In this document: positions 23,921-36,776 of the stretch, in pieces
Layout: each line of letters starts with the position of its first letter
How positions within the stretch are numbered: the first letter of the stretch is position 1
Assembly (NCBI GenBank): GCA_033557465.1
Contig: CM066033.1
Span: forward strand, 592,626,438-592,690,437
DNA length: 64,000 nt
Source of the DNA: Ichthyophis bannanicus
Taxonomy: Eukaryota; Chordata; Amphibia; Gymnophiona; Ichthyophiidae
Direction of reading: 5' to 3'
Notes under the pieces: generated by a model
Databases searched by the model: none
What the model saw: only the letters and a program-made list of their open reading frames with translations
What the model was told of the DNA's origin: nothing
Translations under genes and position numbers: made by a program

Positions 23921-24189
23921 AATAACTGACCCTAAGCTGACCCTACAGTGCCAGTCTTGAAACAGTGCAGACAAGCTGTGCCACAGGAAAAATAACAGAA
24001 GTTCAGGTGATACCGGAGAACCAAAAAGATATAATTCATAGCCACAGCGGTAAAGCTTATGATGCAGGAACAGGGCAAGTAGAAACAAAAGACTGTCAGG
24101 ACAAATAAGCAGATGATCCTCTTTCCAGCAGCCCTGAGCATCACAGGATGCACCCCACGAAGTCAGAGTCTGGGTTTCAAAGGAAGTAT

Positions 24190-24600
24190 CTTGCTATTGC
24201 TGCAAGAAAGATGAAAGGGAAAACAAAGTCATATTAAACAGTGTTAAATACAGCAATGTTGGTGACACTGATGCCCGAAGAGCAGCTTGCCATGCTTCTT
24301 GGTTTGCAAAATGGTTGTTCTTTGCAAACACTTCTGCTAGCTGTGCACTGGCAAACGGCAAATAAGCTGTTTCCACTACATCATTAACTGTTGTGGCTGC
24401 ATAGCCCATCTTGTAGAGAAAATGTCAAAATAGTTTGGAAACAATCATGAGACCCATCCTCCTCCACAAGTGTTGAAGGGTTGCATATTGATGTAGTACA
24501 CACTGAAACATGAAGCGGAGAAATGACTAATTCCAAAGTCAATAAAACGTGTGGAGGACAAAGGCTGAGTCTTGGTTAGATGGAACAAAAAGGGCGCTGT
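24190..24600 (-). pseudogene. ERV RNase H remnant
   Basis: A 71-codon frame (24194-24409) carries GYAATTVNDVVETAYLPFAS and AQLAE, as in gammaretroviral RNase H. The rest is decayed. Confidence 0.5.
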
Positions 24601-24979
24601 AGAACCAGAAAATCAGTAAGTTTCAAATGCAAAAGCCACTGCTACTAAACTACGTAGACATAGTGGGAGTCCCAAAGTCACTGCATCAAATCACTTTGAG
24701 AAATAGCCTACCGGCTTGCAACCAGTTGGGAAAGCTTGTAAAAGGTAGCAGAGGGATCAAAAATAGCCACAAAGGTAGCAGAGGGATCAAAAATAGCCAC
24801 ATACTATTTGAATGGTAAAGAATGATCATATACAATAAACATGGCGCATTTCCCAGTGCAATTTTTACATTTAAAACAAACCTCCCACTGTGATAATGTG
24901 GGTACAATGAGGCCTTCAGATCCTTCTTTCCAAGATGAGAGCATAAAGCGGAGCAGTAAGATCTTGAGAAATTCTCTAG

Positions 24980-25860
24980 CTATTATTTACAGAAAATTAA
25001 TAAACTCAGGAAGTACGCAATAACACTGGTGTCGCTGGAAAAAGGCAATGACAGAATAGGTTTCAATCTAGCAGAGGTAATTGCACGACCAGATGGTGTT
25101 AGAACAACACCCAGGAAAGTAACATTTTGAAATACAAATTGCAGTTTAGACAAATTAACCTTCAAACCTAAATTAGCAATATGAGCCAATAGAGACAAAG
25201 AATCTGATAAACAAATCTCATAACTTGGTGAACATAAAAGCAAATCATCCACATATTGAACTAAAGAGGAATGGTCGAGCTCTACATCCAATAATGCAGT
25301 TCTTAGGGCCTGCAAAAATATGCAGGACTGTCAGTGTACCCTTGATACAAAGTGGTCCAAATATTTTTCTTATTGTCAAAATAGAAGGCAAATAAAAAAA
25401 TTGGCTGTCTTTGCTAATTTTCACTGAAAAATAAGCAGAACTTAAATCCACAACAGAAAACTCGGTAGTCCCGGAAGGTATCTGCGTCCAGATATCATGT
25501 GGATTAGGTACCAAGGGAAAAATTGGCAAAATCACATTATTTACTGCTCACAGGTCTTGTACAAATCTATGTCTTACCGTCAGCCTTTAGTACAGGAAGA
25601 ACTGGAGTCTTACATGATGAAGTCGTAGAATAAATGACACCTTGTTTCTGAAGATCTTCAGTCACAGGATGAATTCCTTCAATGGCAGCTGCTGGCAGTG
25701 GATACTGCTTGAGTCTAGGAAGCTGAACTCCAGGTTTCACGGTGATTTTTACAGGCGGGATAGAAAGACATCCGACATTAGATCCCGGCACTGCCCACAA
25801 AGTAGAAGAAAGTTCTCCAAGAGCAGGATGAATGGTACTGTCATCTGCAGGAGACGGCAC
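24980..25860 (-). pseudogene. ERV reverse transcriptase remnant
   Basis: The N-terminal RT region is at 25567-25860 (LPRLKQYPLP, then QGVI and TPVLPVLKADGKT). A middle part follows at 25245-25535, and the catalytic block with YVDDLLL is at about 25240-25260. At least two phase changes occur. A protease frame could not be identified. Confidence 0.7.
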
Positions 25861-26199
25861 TTCAGAGAGAGAGTACAGATGGAAATATAACTTCCCACTC
25901 AGCCAGGATAGAGTGAATTCAGCTGTTACTGGGGGGGGGGGGGGGGGAGGAGGGAAATCAGCTCTCTGACCATCAAGATTCCGATTCCGGGGACAGTCTC
26001 ACCACAAGTATTTCTGGACTGTCCACGCCCTCGCTGAGGATTCCCATAACCTCCTCTGTTTTTACCTCTCCCCCCTGCCCATGGTGGCTGTATAGATTGA
26101 GCAATTTAGTCTTTTCACATCTATTTTAGTTCGCTCTTCTTGCTGATCCTTGATAAATTTCAAATCACTGTATCAAGCTCCTTCCAGAATTGCATCAGC

Positions 26200-27060
26200 T
26201 GTTCTAGCTGGCCAATCTATTATTGAAGTTTCTAAAATTTCTTTTTATTCTCGGGATTAAACCATTTACGAAAATATTAGTGAATCCTGAAGGTGTGTCT
26301 TCTGCTTCACCAGAATAGTCTTTAAAAGCTAGCATACACCTAGTGTGACAATCTGTAACCTTTTCACCCCTATCCTGCCTTAGAGATGTTAATCTCGACC
26401 AATCCTTTACAAGTTTGCATACTACTGTAAGGAATTCTAACAATTTTTTTTTTTACACAAAAACAAAATTATATCTTTGAGTCTTCTCTTGGAAATCTAT
26501 CACAGGGTCTGTCACGAATAGAATGAGTGACCCTATGAAAATCAGCTGGATTATAAAAACACGGTTCTGAGCAAATTATCTAGAGCTGCCCACATAGGAT
26601 TATAACTGTTAGTTATTTGAGACCATAAAGATACAAATCTACCAGGATTATCCCTGTAGTTAGGAAAAGTTTTAGCCAAATCAAACACTTCTTTAAGTAG
26701 TCACAATATCATTTCCCACAGCTGCTTCAGTTTAACAGTGGCAGAACATAAATTATGTTGCTGGTGTAGAACATCCTGAATAAAGCCTAGATCATAATAT
26801 AATTGATCACACTCCTCTTTGTAAGTTTCATAATGTCTAAATCTCTCTCAATTTTATCAATAAGTTCATCAGAAATACTTAATTCTTTTGCAACAGAAAC
26901 ACTATGACCTATTGCCATTCTAAAAATTCTTATTACAAGTACAACATTTTCCATTTCTTGGTTCAAACGTGCTCTCAATTCCTTGAGCTGGGAGACATTC
27001 CAAATATCCAAAATACAAAATTCTACTCCCCCTAACTGCTGTTGCTCTTTAAGCATTTTC
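26200..27060 (-). pseudogene. ERV gag remnant
   Basis: Minus frames at 26204-26443 and 26787-27056 resemble matrix/capsid parts of a retroviral Gag (for example DWSRLTSLRQDRGEKVTDC). Between about 25930 and 26090 lies a Gly/Arg-rich stretch of nucleocapsid type, next to an 18-base G run that may be a sequencing or slippage weak point. The frames do not join. Confidence 0.5.
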
Positions 27061-27540
27061 TTTTTTTCTTAGTTCTGCTACACGAGTGATTCTCACTCAC
27101 TCAGCTGGTCATTAATTACATTTTTTAACACAAACAACTTTTGTTTCAAAACATAAACATTCCAATGTTTTGCATCATGTACCATCCGTTCCCACCATGT
27201 AAGCACAATTGCACGATTCACCTTTAACCGCTAACCCATATCTCAGGCAATGGACCCTATCTACAGAGAAAGTTCCCTCCCAAGGAAACTGCAAATTCAC
27301 ATTACCTTTTGTCACTGAATCCCTATGTGCTACGGAATCGATGGCTACATCACCATGCTTCTCACACATACAATAGAAGCATACAATAAGGGCTACCTTT
27401 CCTAAACACTAAAGCCCTAGCTCTGTCATGCCACTCATGCATCTGAGACGGAGCCTGTCTACTGAACAGATTACTCATCACTGGTAATATTCACAAATCT
27501 TCAGGCACCTTCTGCCCTTGCCTTGAATCAGAAATCTGTA

Positions 27541-27556
27541 ATCCGGCACGGCACCA
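27541..27556 (-). promoter_or_regulatory. ERV primer-binding site, tRNA-His-like
   Basis: On the minus strand, two bases after the LTR, the sequence is TGGTGCCGTGCCGGAT. It fits the 3' end of tRNA-His except for a three-base gap, as found in several class I ERVs. Confidence 0.6.
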
Positions 27557-27558
27557 AC

Positions 27559-28249
27559 TGAAAGTGTACTCTGCACCTCCCCTCACCTACAACGAGGCAG
27601 GGCTCTTGGGTTACAGAAATCCACATACAATGGCAATGAGAAGGTTAATTGGTAAAGCAGTAAATAATACACAACACGCTTGTATTATAAAGACAACCAA
27701 AGCTTTGGGAGAGCAAGCTAGGCCGCTGCCTATGTTTACTCTGATATCATAGCTTTAGGCCACTTTATTTATAGGTAAAGATTCCATTACACAGCATAAT
27801 TTCACTTTATTATTCTACGTCTCACATCACGTATATTCATAATATACATATTCTATTCTACGTCTAGTGTCACGTATATTCATAACATACTTTTCTATAG
27901 GCATGCACGTCATAGACAATCATGAAAAGACATACATATATTCTCAGACATGACTATGTAGGCCTTAATTCTAATTAATCCTAACACTGACAGTTTGATA
28001 TCTCTGACCAGAGACTGAGAGACTGAGAAGCTGGGTAAACAACTTGCCTTTTACTTATCTTTCTAATAACAAGACTAATGTTTATATTATAGGAACCTTT
28101 CACCTAATTATCCTAGCAGGGTATTTCAAGAATGTTACTGAGTACAAAGTTCTGAATGGTATTAACTCTTTCTTAGGGCTTATAGTAATATAATGTTATA
28201 CACAGGGCCTGACTGTGTATCCAACCTGGTACAATCAAGCTTTCTTTAA
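27559..28249 (-). repeat. ERV 5' LTR
   Basis: 691 bases. On the + strand it starts TGAAAGTGTACTC and ends TTTCTTTAA, where the other copy ends in CA, so its terminal base has mutated. Compared with the 3' LTR it lacks about 20 bases near 27650. Confidence 0.85.
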
Positions 28250-30286
28250 ATTGGTAAGTCTCAGATGTGCTGCTCCATGACCTGATCAAAGAGATGCAGC
28301 CAAGGTTGTGACTCGGTCTTTTATTTTATAAGTTTATTTAAAGTAGTTTATGTAATACAACATAACAAGTACATACAACATATTCCCCAAAAGACAAAAA
28401 AGAAGAGAAAGAAAAAAAAAGGCAGAGGACCTAAGAATAATTTCAACAAAGAATGGAATTATATACTTGCTAAGTACAAATCCAATGATCTCCACATTCT
28501 TTCTATTTTATCAATACAGTTTGTTGATATCGAAGCTGCACCCTCTAACTTTCTTGTCATACAGATATCATGCCACCAAAAGGTTACATTTAACAATGAG
28601 TTGCTTTCCAACTACGCAGAATATGCTGCACCGCAGTTGATATCATTATATCAAATAATATTTTTCCTGTGCATTTAAGTTATCCTGCAGACCTGAACGT
28701 AACTAGTTGCAATAATATTGCAAAATCAAATTTCAAGACCTCCTGTACAAAATCCCAACTCCCTCCTAAAAGGTCCTAATAAGAGGATATTCAAATAGCA
28801 TATGCATTAAGATACCCACCATGTTCGAGCAGTGCCAACATTTGTTAGATGCATGAAGGCCAGCTCTATACATCCACAAAGGGATCCAGATGGCCTGTGG
28901 GTTACAAAAAAAAGAGATCGTGCCTGACTGCTCGACATTGTAGGGACGCACTATGCGAGCCCAAAAAACATCCCACTTGATTACATCTTGAGGGATGCCC
29001 ACTTCATGCTCCCACATTCTATGGAGACCTATTAGGGACGTATCATTATGAAAAATCAATACTTACAGAATTATCACAACCTGCCATTGGCCTTAACCTT
29101 TTTAAGTGTATCTATTAAATCCAAAGAACTACCAGGTCCATCAACCTAAAGAGAATTCTGTGCCAAGCTCCGACCAATATTATCTAGTTTACTTGACTGA
29201 GCCCCGCCTAGCCCATAGGTATCCATCAAATAAGCTTGGTCAATTAACACTCCCCTTCTGAAGAGTTGTTGAACCACCCTTTCCAAAAGACCTTTCATCC
29301 ATTCACCTATAATAAATGATTGTACCAGATGGGTGTGGATTCAGAGCCTGAATAAAGCTTCTCACAACAACAATCAATTGCTTTAACAGCTTTAATCATG
29401 CTGTTGATTAACGATAGCCCCAATTTGGAGTCAGGTAAACTTATCATAGGTAAAGCTGACAATTGAAAAGGAGAAACTAACTCTTTCTCCATCTCAAGCC
29501 AGGGGGTAGGTATCTCACCCAAAACCTATTCCATCCCATATCTAATAAGGGAAGCAGTATGATAAGATTTGAAGTCCGGAAAACCAACTCCCCCTCTTTT
29601 CCTCGGCAATTTCAATTTTTTCAAAACAATCTGTGGCCTTTTGTCACTCCACAAAAAGGATATCAGAATCTTATGCAATTGAATATAAAAGTTTGGAATA
29701 TAATACCCAGGGAGCATCCACAATTTTTATACAATGCCCTGGAGAACCATCATTTTAATGGTGTCCATCCTCCCCCACCAAGAAATTTTTAGGGGCATCA
29801 ACGCTGAAGCGCACTCTTTAATTCCTTTTGAATATTGTTACAATTAATTTTCATTGTATCAGTCACTGAGGGATAAAATTGCATTTCCAAGTACTTGATG
29901 CTTTACTGTGTCCATTGGAATGAAAAGTTGACCATATCATTTTGTGAAACAAGATCATTAAGTATGAGAATCTCACTTTTCTCCCAGTTGACCTTATAAC
30001 CGTAAAAAGCAGAAAAACTAACAACTACTTCCAAGAGTCTCCTTATGGATATTGAAAGATTAGCTAGAAAGGCCAAAATATCATCCATGTAGGCTGCTAA
30101 TTTCCGACACTTATCCCCGGACTTTATACCCTCAATACTAATATTCTTTTTGATGTTTTGCAACGATAGTTCTTGTGCCAAATCAAATAACAAGGGTGGA
30201 CATCCCTGCCTTGTACTTCTGCCCAGACACACTGCCTTAGATAAGAAACCATTAACCATAAACCAAGACTGGGGAGAAGCATAGAG

Positions 30287-30566
30287 TGGGAGGAGTGGCC
30301 TAGTGGTTAGGACAAGGTACTTCAGGCTAGAGGGCCGGGGGTTCAAGTCCCACCTGGGGACAGCAATCTCAGGCCGGAGGGACTGAGATTTCTAGTCCTA
30401 TAGGTACTCCTTGTGGTCTTGGGCAAGCCACTTAACCCTCCATTGCCCATGTTCCCTGTAAGTATTAGCGTATGTGTGTCATATCCCCTCGTGTTAAATG
30501 TATCTCCCAATTGATCGCTTTGACCCGGTGAAAAGCGGGATATAAATACAGCTAAATAAATAAATA
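30287..30566 (+). mobile_element. tRNA-derived CORE-type SINE
   Basis: An A box (TGGCCTAGTGGTTAG, about 30296-30310) and a B box (GGTTCAAGTCCC, 30340-30351) form a Pol III promoter. A MIR-like core follows (GGTCTTGGGCAAGCCACTTA), then a LINE-like tail ending in AAATAAATAAAT. It sits inside the L1 RT. Confidence 0.82.
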
Positions 30567-30902
30567 ACCTTAATCCACTCTATAAGGGGGACACCTCGGC
30601 CAAACCAATTGAATGTCCTGAATAAATATGGCCATTCAACCCTATCAAAAGCCTTCTTTATATCTAATGATAGAGCCACAGTGGGAGCATTCATGTGATG
30701 TGACAGCTCTACTAAGTTATGAAATGTTCTGCCATTATCCCCAATAAACCTCCCTTTAATAAAGCCAGTTTGTTCTTCCCCATCTGGATGATGCATACAA
30801 CCACTCAGCCTATTAGCCAAGATTTTAGCCAAAATCTTGTAGTCACATTCAATAATGAAATGGGTCTGTATTAGCTGTCAAGGTATCATCTTGTCCCGGC
30901 TT

Positions 30903-31042
30903 AGCCAACCCTCCATTGCCTCATAAAATTCCAAGTTATCAATGTCCCTGTTCAATGTACGCTACCAAGTTTAAGTTACAATGTAAACCGCTTTGACTGA
31001 AATGATAAAGCGGATAAAAAAAACCCCTGTTAAATAAATAAA
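30903..31042 (+). mobile_element. Truncated SINE/LINE tail
   Basis: This is the 3' part of the same kind of tail (AACCCTCCATTGCC, then ATGTAAACCGCTTTGACTG and AAATAAATAAAT). It is inserted in the L1 and has lost its tRNA head. Confidence 0.6.
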
Positions 31043-31193
31043 TAATGCCACATTTGCATCCGCAAAGTTCAAATTCTTATACTGCTGCATAAGCAAACTC
31101 TGAAATAAACATCTCAACTTTGGAGCCAGAATGGCCGCGAATTGTTGATAGAATTCAACAGTGAGTCCATCCAGACCCAGAGCCTTATTCCTT

Positions 31194-32000
31194 CTAGTCT
31201 AATCTAATCTAATACAGATTTATATACTGCAACTATCCCAATCAAAACAGTGGTTCTGTGTGGTTTCACAGTAAGAAGAAATAAACATAAGATGAAAAAA
31301 TAAGCATATGAAGTAACCAACTAGTTAGATTTGAACAATCAGGCTTTTAGTCTTTTTCGAAACCGAGAAACAGAAAAACTGTTTTTCAATTGCCTTGGTA
31401 ATTCCGACCGGTACTGCGCTGCCATGTAGGGAATGGTACTCATAAAGCACAATTTCAAACAAATACTTCTACATGGAGGGTATAATAAAGTATTGACAGA
31501 TTGTAAACGTTTAGAAATACGTGTTATAGATGGGCTTAACAATACTGAAAAATATTCCAGAACAAAATCATTAAACAATCTGTATGACAAAGCAAGAAAC
31601 TTAAAACTAATTTGATTGGGAATTTTAGGTCAATGTAATTTACAGATAAGAGGAGTTACTGCAGTACACCAGGAAACGCTAAAGATAAGGCGTGCTGGTG
31701 TGTTTTAACACAGTTGCAGTTGAATAGTTTGATGTTGGGAATAATTTAGGAATAAAATATTTCCATAATCTAAGTAAGACAAAACAAAACTTTGAAACAC
31801 AAGTTGAAAAATACCCTCTTATTCTGCGTAAAATTTTTGAAACAACTGAAGTAATATGGGCTTCAAAAGACAAATCTGTATCAATCAGAATCCCTAAAAC
31901 TTTAAGAACTGGATCAGCCTTCAACTGTAGTTGTGTTAATGCAGATAATAATGATTCTGGTAAGGGTTTGGTATTATTAAAACACATGGTGGCCATTTCT
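31194..32000 (-). mobile_element. L2-like LINE 3' end inserted in the L1
   Basis: Minus frames at 31679-31996 (LKVLGILIDTDLSFEAHI) and 31339-31590 (AAQYRSELPRQLKNSFSVS) are RT C-terminal pieces. The 3' end carries a TCTAA tandem at 31195-31215. Confidence 0.65.
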
Positions 32001-32385
32001 AATCAGGGCACATCCAGGCTGTTGGGACATCCAAAAAATGGACTGACCAATATGTATCCAATTCTGCAACTGCTGGAGCTAGACGTTCCCGTGTTTGCAG
32101 AATCGGGCACTTAGATGGTCCGGTATTGCCCTGATTCAGCAATGTGGGACGTCCATTGCTTTGACTGGCCAGCCCGCCATATGTTCCTGCTGGTGTGCCG
32201 TGCCATGCACCGGGATGCCTAGCAGGAGCACAGAAGGCCCAACATCGCTATGGGCTTCCTTTCCCTGCCACCTGGATGATGGGGGCAACCAGGAGCAGGA
32301 TCAGGTGGCAGGGGCTTACGTGCCCCTGCACCATGACTTTGGTGGGGCTGCTTGGCCTGATCACTGCCGTTGGTGGAAGTTATTC
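32001..32385. other. Unclassified repeat-like block
   Basis: GC-rich compared with its surroundings, and lying between two L2-like pieces. The frames at 32095-32440 have no known motif. Confidence 0.3.
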
Positions 32386-33127
32386 CACCTCTGAGGATTG
32401 GATAAGTGTCTTAGTAATGTGTTCAGAAAGGAATGGGTGAATTTTGTTAACTGGAGAGGAGTCAAAGGCGACCTAAGGTTGCAAGCTGAGGAGACAGGGA
32501 AGAATAGAGAGTTATCCACAGAAACTGAGAAAGCAGGAGGGGAGAGGAGGGAAAAATAAGAGCTCAGTTTTGGCCATGTTCAATTTCAAGTGGCAGTGAG
32601 ACATCCAAGCAGCAATGTCAGAAAGGCTGGCAGAGATCTGGGCCTGGATTTCTGGTAAGATTTCAGGTGTAGAGAGGTAGATCTTGGCGTCATCAGTATA
32701 AAGATGGTACTGAAAGCCTTGGGAAGAGATGAGTGAACCAAGGGACTGGGTATAAAGAGAGAAAAGGAGTGGACCTAAGACAGATCCTTGGGGTGCGCCA
32801 ACTGAATGCGGGATAGCAGTAGAGGAGGATCCACCAGAACAAACACTGAAAGAGCGATAGGAGAGATAAGAAGAGAACCAGGATAGCACAGAGCCCTTAA
32901 AACCAAGTGAGGACAAGGTATCAAGGAGAGGTTTGTGGTCAACAGTGTCAAAAGCAGCAGAAAGGTCAAGAAAGATGAGGAATTGAGTAAAGGTCCTTGG
33001 ATTTTGCTAGGAACAGGTCACTGGAGACTTTGGCAAGAGCCATTTCGGTAGAATGTAAAAGATGAAAGCCAGATTATAGAGGATCCAAAATGGCTTGAGA
33101 GGAGAGAGAAGGGCTTGAGAGGAGAGG
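32386..33127 (-). mobile_element. L2-like LINE (family A) RT fragment
   Basis: A 134-codon minus frame at 32512-32916 has GVPQ-type RT motif text ([20 protein letters not shown]) and an altered catalytic box, YTDDAKIY. The nucleotide sequence is close to 13.3-13.9 kb, so both are copies of one family. Confidence 0.75.
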
Positions 33128-33129
33128 CT

Positions 33130-34024
33130 AATAACCTCTTCCCTCAGCGTTACTTTAAAGGCCTCCCAGATTGTACAATAACACATATTTTAATCTTCAT
33201 TTCTTTGAAGAAAATCCTCTATGAAAAATTTTAGTTTCTCTACTAATGACTATTCCAAGAGAAATATATTTTTGAACCTCCAAAGAAGCCTTGGAACAGG
33301 ACAGGATCATGGTTGGAATAGCAATTATATCATAGCATGATCTTATATGTGGATAGATTTTATAATGCAACTAAGCACCTCTGGCAGGAGAGGCTTGGAC
33401 ACCAAAAGGTAATCTATCCAAGAATGGGACTGATGTGGGTATGAGTAAAAAGGTATACTCAATGACTCAATGGATTAAGGCACCACCATGCATCCACTAA
33501 GCATAGTGAGTCCAATGCATGTTGGAATGCTTCTGTAGAAGACCAGAGAGTATTTCTTGGAATATGCTTCTTTCAGTTGCATCATTCAGGACAGTATTAA
33601 AGTACCCTCCAAGTATAATCTCATCATCTCCAAAATGTAATAGAACTTGACATATCCTTTCAAAGAAAGATGGTGAATCCACTGATGGGACATATACATT
33701 CATCAAAGGGCACTTATGCCCTGCAATTTCCACCTTTACACATATCCATTTACCTTCATTGTCCGATTTTTGTTCGATTATTTCTATCCGGGAGCCCTTA
33801 CAACAAATTATGTAGACAGCATTCTTTTTGGAAACTCCTGATGAAAAAAAAATATTATCTACCCATCCCATTCGGAGCTTGATATAATTCTCATGGGACA
33901 GATGAGTTTCCTGTAAAAAAACTATATCAGCATTCATTGAGTTTAAATACCCTACAACTTTTCTACATTTCCCAGAATGGTTGAGACCATTGACATTTAA
34001 TGAAATTATTTTATAACCCAGCAT
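33130..34024 (-). pseudogene. L1-like ORF2: apurinic endonuclease domain
   Basis: A 175-codon frame (33497-34024) starts with ISLNVNGLNHSGK, then IVFLQETHLS and PLMNVYVPSVD. The conserved GGDFN motif reads GGYFN, so the catalytic Asp is lost. ORF2 probably began at the Met at 34022-34024. Confidence 0.8.
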
Positions 34025-34039
34025 CTTTTATCTGTGGGG

Positions 34040-36376
34040 AACAATCAATCCCAACAGTACCCAAAATACCAACCCAATAAAACCATAACCCTGCCCTGGA
34101 AGCCAACCCTCCTCCCCTATAATCCCCCCCCCCTCTTCCCCGACTGACCCAGTAAATAAGCTCAAGCCATCAAAAGGGGAAAGAGGCAGTTCATCCAAAT
34201 TGTGGGAACAATAATCAAAACCAACTCCCTCCATTCATAAACACCTGGATAGTGACACATTCTCAAACCGCCTTAATGATATACTAGCTAAAAAAGAAAA
34301 GTATATATAAAAATTAGCCATCATATTGAGAGGTTGCTTGAAACGTGCACATTATAGAATAAGGGTAGCTACTATAGTCAAGGCATCCAACACTGCAACC
34401 ACACCTCCTTCTAATTATTTATGCAAATTTGGCTAAATAGGCAAACCTATGCATTGTCATATCATCTCATACTGGTTCATATCTTTCAATGTGAATGATG
34501 CTGATCCACTTGTTCCTGCAGAATTGACTCGCCTTGTAAACGGGAATACAACACATTCTCATGACCATTTTCAGGCAATGATTTGTTCTGCAAAGTGACG
34601 TTGTAAGCTTACATCATTAGCCAATAATCAGGCACATGCAGCAGACAGAAGCAAATCATAGGATGTTGCAAACTCTTTCCTTATAGTTGTTCCTTTACTT
34701 TGCATTAATCATTGGAAAGATAACATAGAGAACTGCAAGCCATGCCCTACGTTCACCGCTGTCCTAGCAGAGCACTGACTCTTACACTGCCTTTACATGC
34801 ATATTGCGATTGCTAAGAGCATTGTTGGAATGAGGCTGCTTTGATTCCCTCAAGTATGCTTTTTGCAAGCTACAGTTCTGACTCACACCCTGCAGACTGT
34901 AGCAATGCATTTCACTGTTCCACGAGCACCATTCTGCAAGGCTGGGCGAGTTCGAGAGCCAGGATATAGTAGTTTTCCATCTACATCCCAACGGAGTATA
35001 AAAGGCTTCAGGGCAGCCATTTAGACAGAGATTTTAGGCCAACCCATTCCTTGCAGGCATGAGTAGAGTTGCTGCAGAATTTAGAAGAATGAATTATTTT
35101 AAAAAAGCAAGCAACCAATTGCCCTTACTTCTCGACATAAGAACATATGTGCAGCGGCGATTCATAGAGAATCGTGATAAAAGTCAGAACGCAAGGTGAA
35201 CGAATCTCAATCCATTCCAGCAGTCGCTACAGCCAATGTATATGATCAAGGGCAGTAATGAGATTGTCATTATTATAATACAAAGTAACAAGCTGTTTCA
35301 CACAAAATAGATATTTTATAGCCAGACGTGTCGGATGCCTTAAATCACATTAAAAGCTGGCTATCAGCAAATCATGTATCATTGGTGAATTAATGAGCAT
35401 GTTTCCTAAGTTCTGGAAGCTTAACAATGCTTGAATAGTCATATTCAGGCGCCTACTTCAAGAAGCAGGATCACGAGCCTAACTGCCAGTTAATGATAAC
35501 GGTGTTGTTTTGTTTTTCCAAAGAAAACAATATTAATCAGGCATACTTAACCACATACACACAGCATACCAATCATTGTATTCCCTTAGCATCAAGTATA
35601 ATTAACAAGAACATACTGTTAAAGTGTAGCAGCGAAGTGCATGCAACAAATTAATACCAGGACTCAGTTACAGGGTTCAAGCCAATTTATTGTGCACAGG
35701 CTCAGACAGGAGCGTGTCCAAAAGAGACTGAGCAATGGAGTACAGGAACAGATTCCTTATATACAATTTTTACAATTTGATAGAGGCAACCTTTCTATTG
35801 GTCCCAACACCCCTTGTACCTATCCATTCGGTGACCCTCTCTGGGCCCCCTTCCTTGTTCCCCCTTCTCAAACTGTTCTAACAAAGGCGTAGTCTCTAAC
35901 ATGTTTACATTTCTACTTCAAGGCCATTTCTAGCTCAGAGAATGCAAGAACATTTCTATCATCAGCATAAAGGAATTATACAAACTTTTCAAAAGCAGTT
36001 TAAAGCAGTTTAAGGCAGATTCTCAAACTCTGGTTCCTCTCAACACTAATCCCAGGTGGGGGTTGGGATCTTAGGCCTAGTTTACAGGCCATAGCCTATC
36101 ACAAAAGAGTAGCCCAAAGCGTTTACACAGATAAGCTTATAAAACAAAGAGAAACCAAATTTATACTAAGATTGCTTGCAAAGGCTTACTTTAAATTTTT
36201 AATCCACATTCTGCAGCCGGGTTAATTTTTGCATATTTCAGGAAAATTGTACCCGTCTTATTCAATATGTTATAACAGTGATTTTCTTTCTGCTATGGTC
36301 ATGTATTATATACCATTTGATAGAAAAATGAGACAGCAATTTTGCATCCTGAGAGTTTTGGGACTGGCCTGGTTAG
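34040..36376. other. L1 inter-ORF DNA plus unexplained 1.8 kb block
   Basis: 34040-34560 is probably L1 inter-ORF sequence. From about 34560 to 36360 nothing matches the L1. Positions 35640-36050 look like a retroviral LTR fragment in minus orientation (AATTTATTGTGCACAGGC), but I could not find its edges. The promoter-like site near 35.0 kb is listed separately. Confidence 0.35.
34988..35199 (+). promoter_or_regulatory. TATA promoter-like site with short open frame and splice-donor-like end
   Basis: GGAGTATAAAAGGCTTC (TATA at about 34998-35004) is followed about 55 bases later by ATG 35059. The frame has 46 codons, starts MSRVAAEFRRMNYFKKAS and ends at TGA 35197-35199. The sequence GCAAG/GTGAAC at 35191-35200 would make a splice donor just before that stop. 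It could be a first exon, an LTR promoter or chance. I do not recognise the peptide. Confidence 0.25.
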
Positions 36377-36776
36377 GGTTAATTAAATAACTTTCTCAAG
36401 ACATTTTTGAAGTGTCCAAAAAGAGTTTGAGGTCTTCAGGGTCATGAAATATAGTGGCGTTGTTCTCATGAGTAATTTTCATTCTTGTAGGCAGTAACAA
36501 GCCATGCTGCACTCCAGCAATTTTTACTTGATGCTGCAATGACAGGAACTACTGACGACGATCCACAGTGCTCTTAGGAAGATCAGGAACCAGAGAAATT
36601 CTACGATCTTTATATCTGAGCCTATCCGATCGATCTCTTGCTAGAGCAAGCAATTGCAGAGCCTGTGAAAACTTGGAGAACTGGATCAAGATGGGGCGGG
36701 GAGACCATTGAACCCCATCCCCTGATTCCGTGACGATCTATTAGCCATTGCAATCTCCAATGCAGGATGAAATTTA

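Larger units (their letters stand above)
20796..28249 (-). mobile_element. Class I endogenous retrovirus, complete provirus structure
   Basis: Two direct repeats (20796-21507 and 27559-28249) bound the element. They are flanked by the 5-base duplication ATTGG (20791-20795 and 28250-28254). On the minus strand the order is LTR, tRNA-His-like primer site, gag, pol (RT, RNase H, integrase), env, polypurine-like tract, LTR. Pol and integrase resemble gamma/epsilon-type retroviruses. Every gene is broken by stops and indels. Most LTR differences are indels; the rest is closely similar, which suggests moderate age. Confidence 0.87.
28745..31190 (-). pseudogene. L1-like ORF2: RT and C-terminal part
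   Basis: Minus frames carry LGLDGLTVEFYQ-type text near 31170, TGFIKGRFIGDN and ALSLDIKKAFDRVEW at 30494-30832. After the SINE come PLYASPQSWF, STRQGCPP and the catalytic YMDDILAF near 30090. FLWSDKRP and RKRGGVGFPDF follow at 29526-29723, then a Cys-rich CWHCSNMVGILMH end at 28766-29059. The order and motifs fit L1/Tx1. Several stops and shifts make it inactive. Confidence 0.75.

Noticed and set aside
24194..24409. Possible cellular gene with hydrophobic segment
   Set aside because: The position between RT and integrase and the GYA...AQLAE pattern fit retroviral RNase H.
30296..30351. Possible tRNA gene (A and B boxes)
   Set aside because: The head continues into a CORE domain and a LINE tail, and similar heads occur at 46.5 and 53.0 kb, so it is a SINE.
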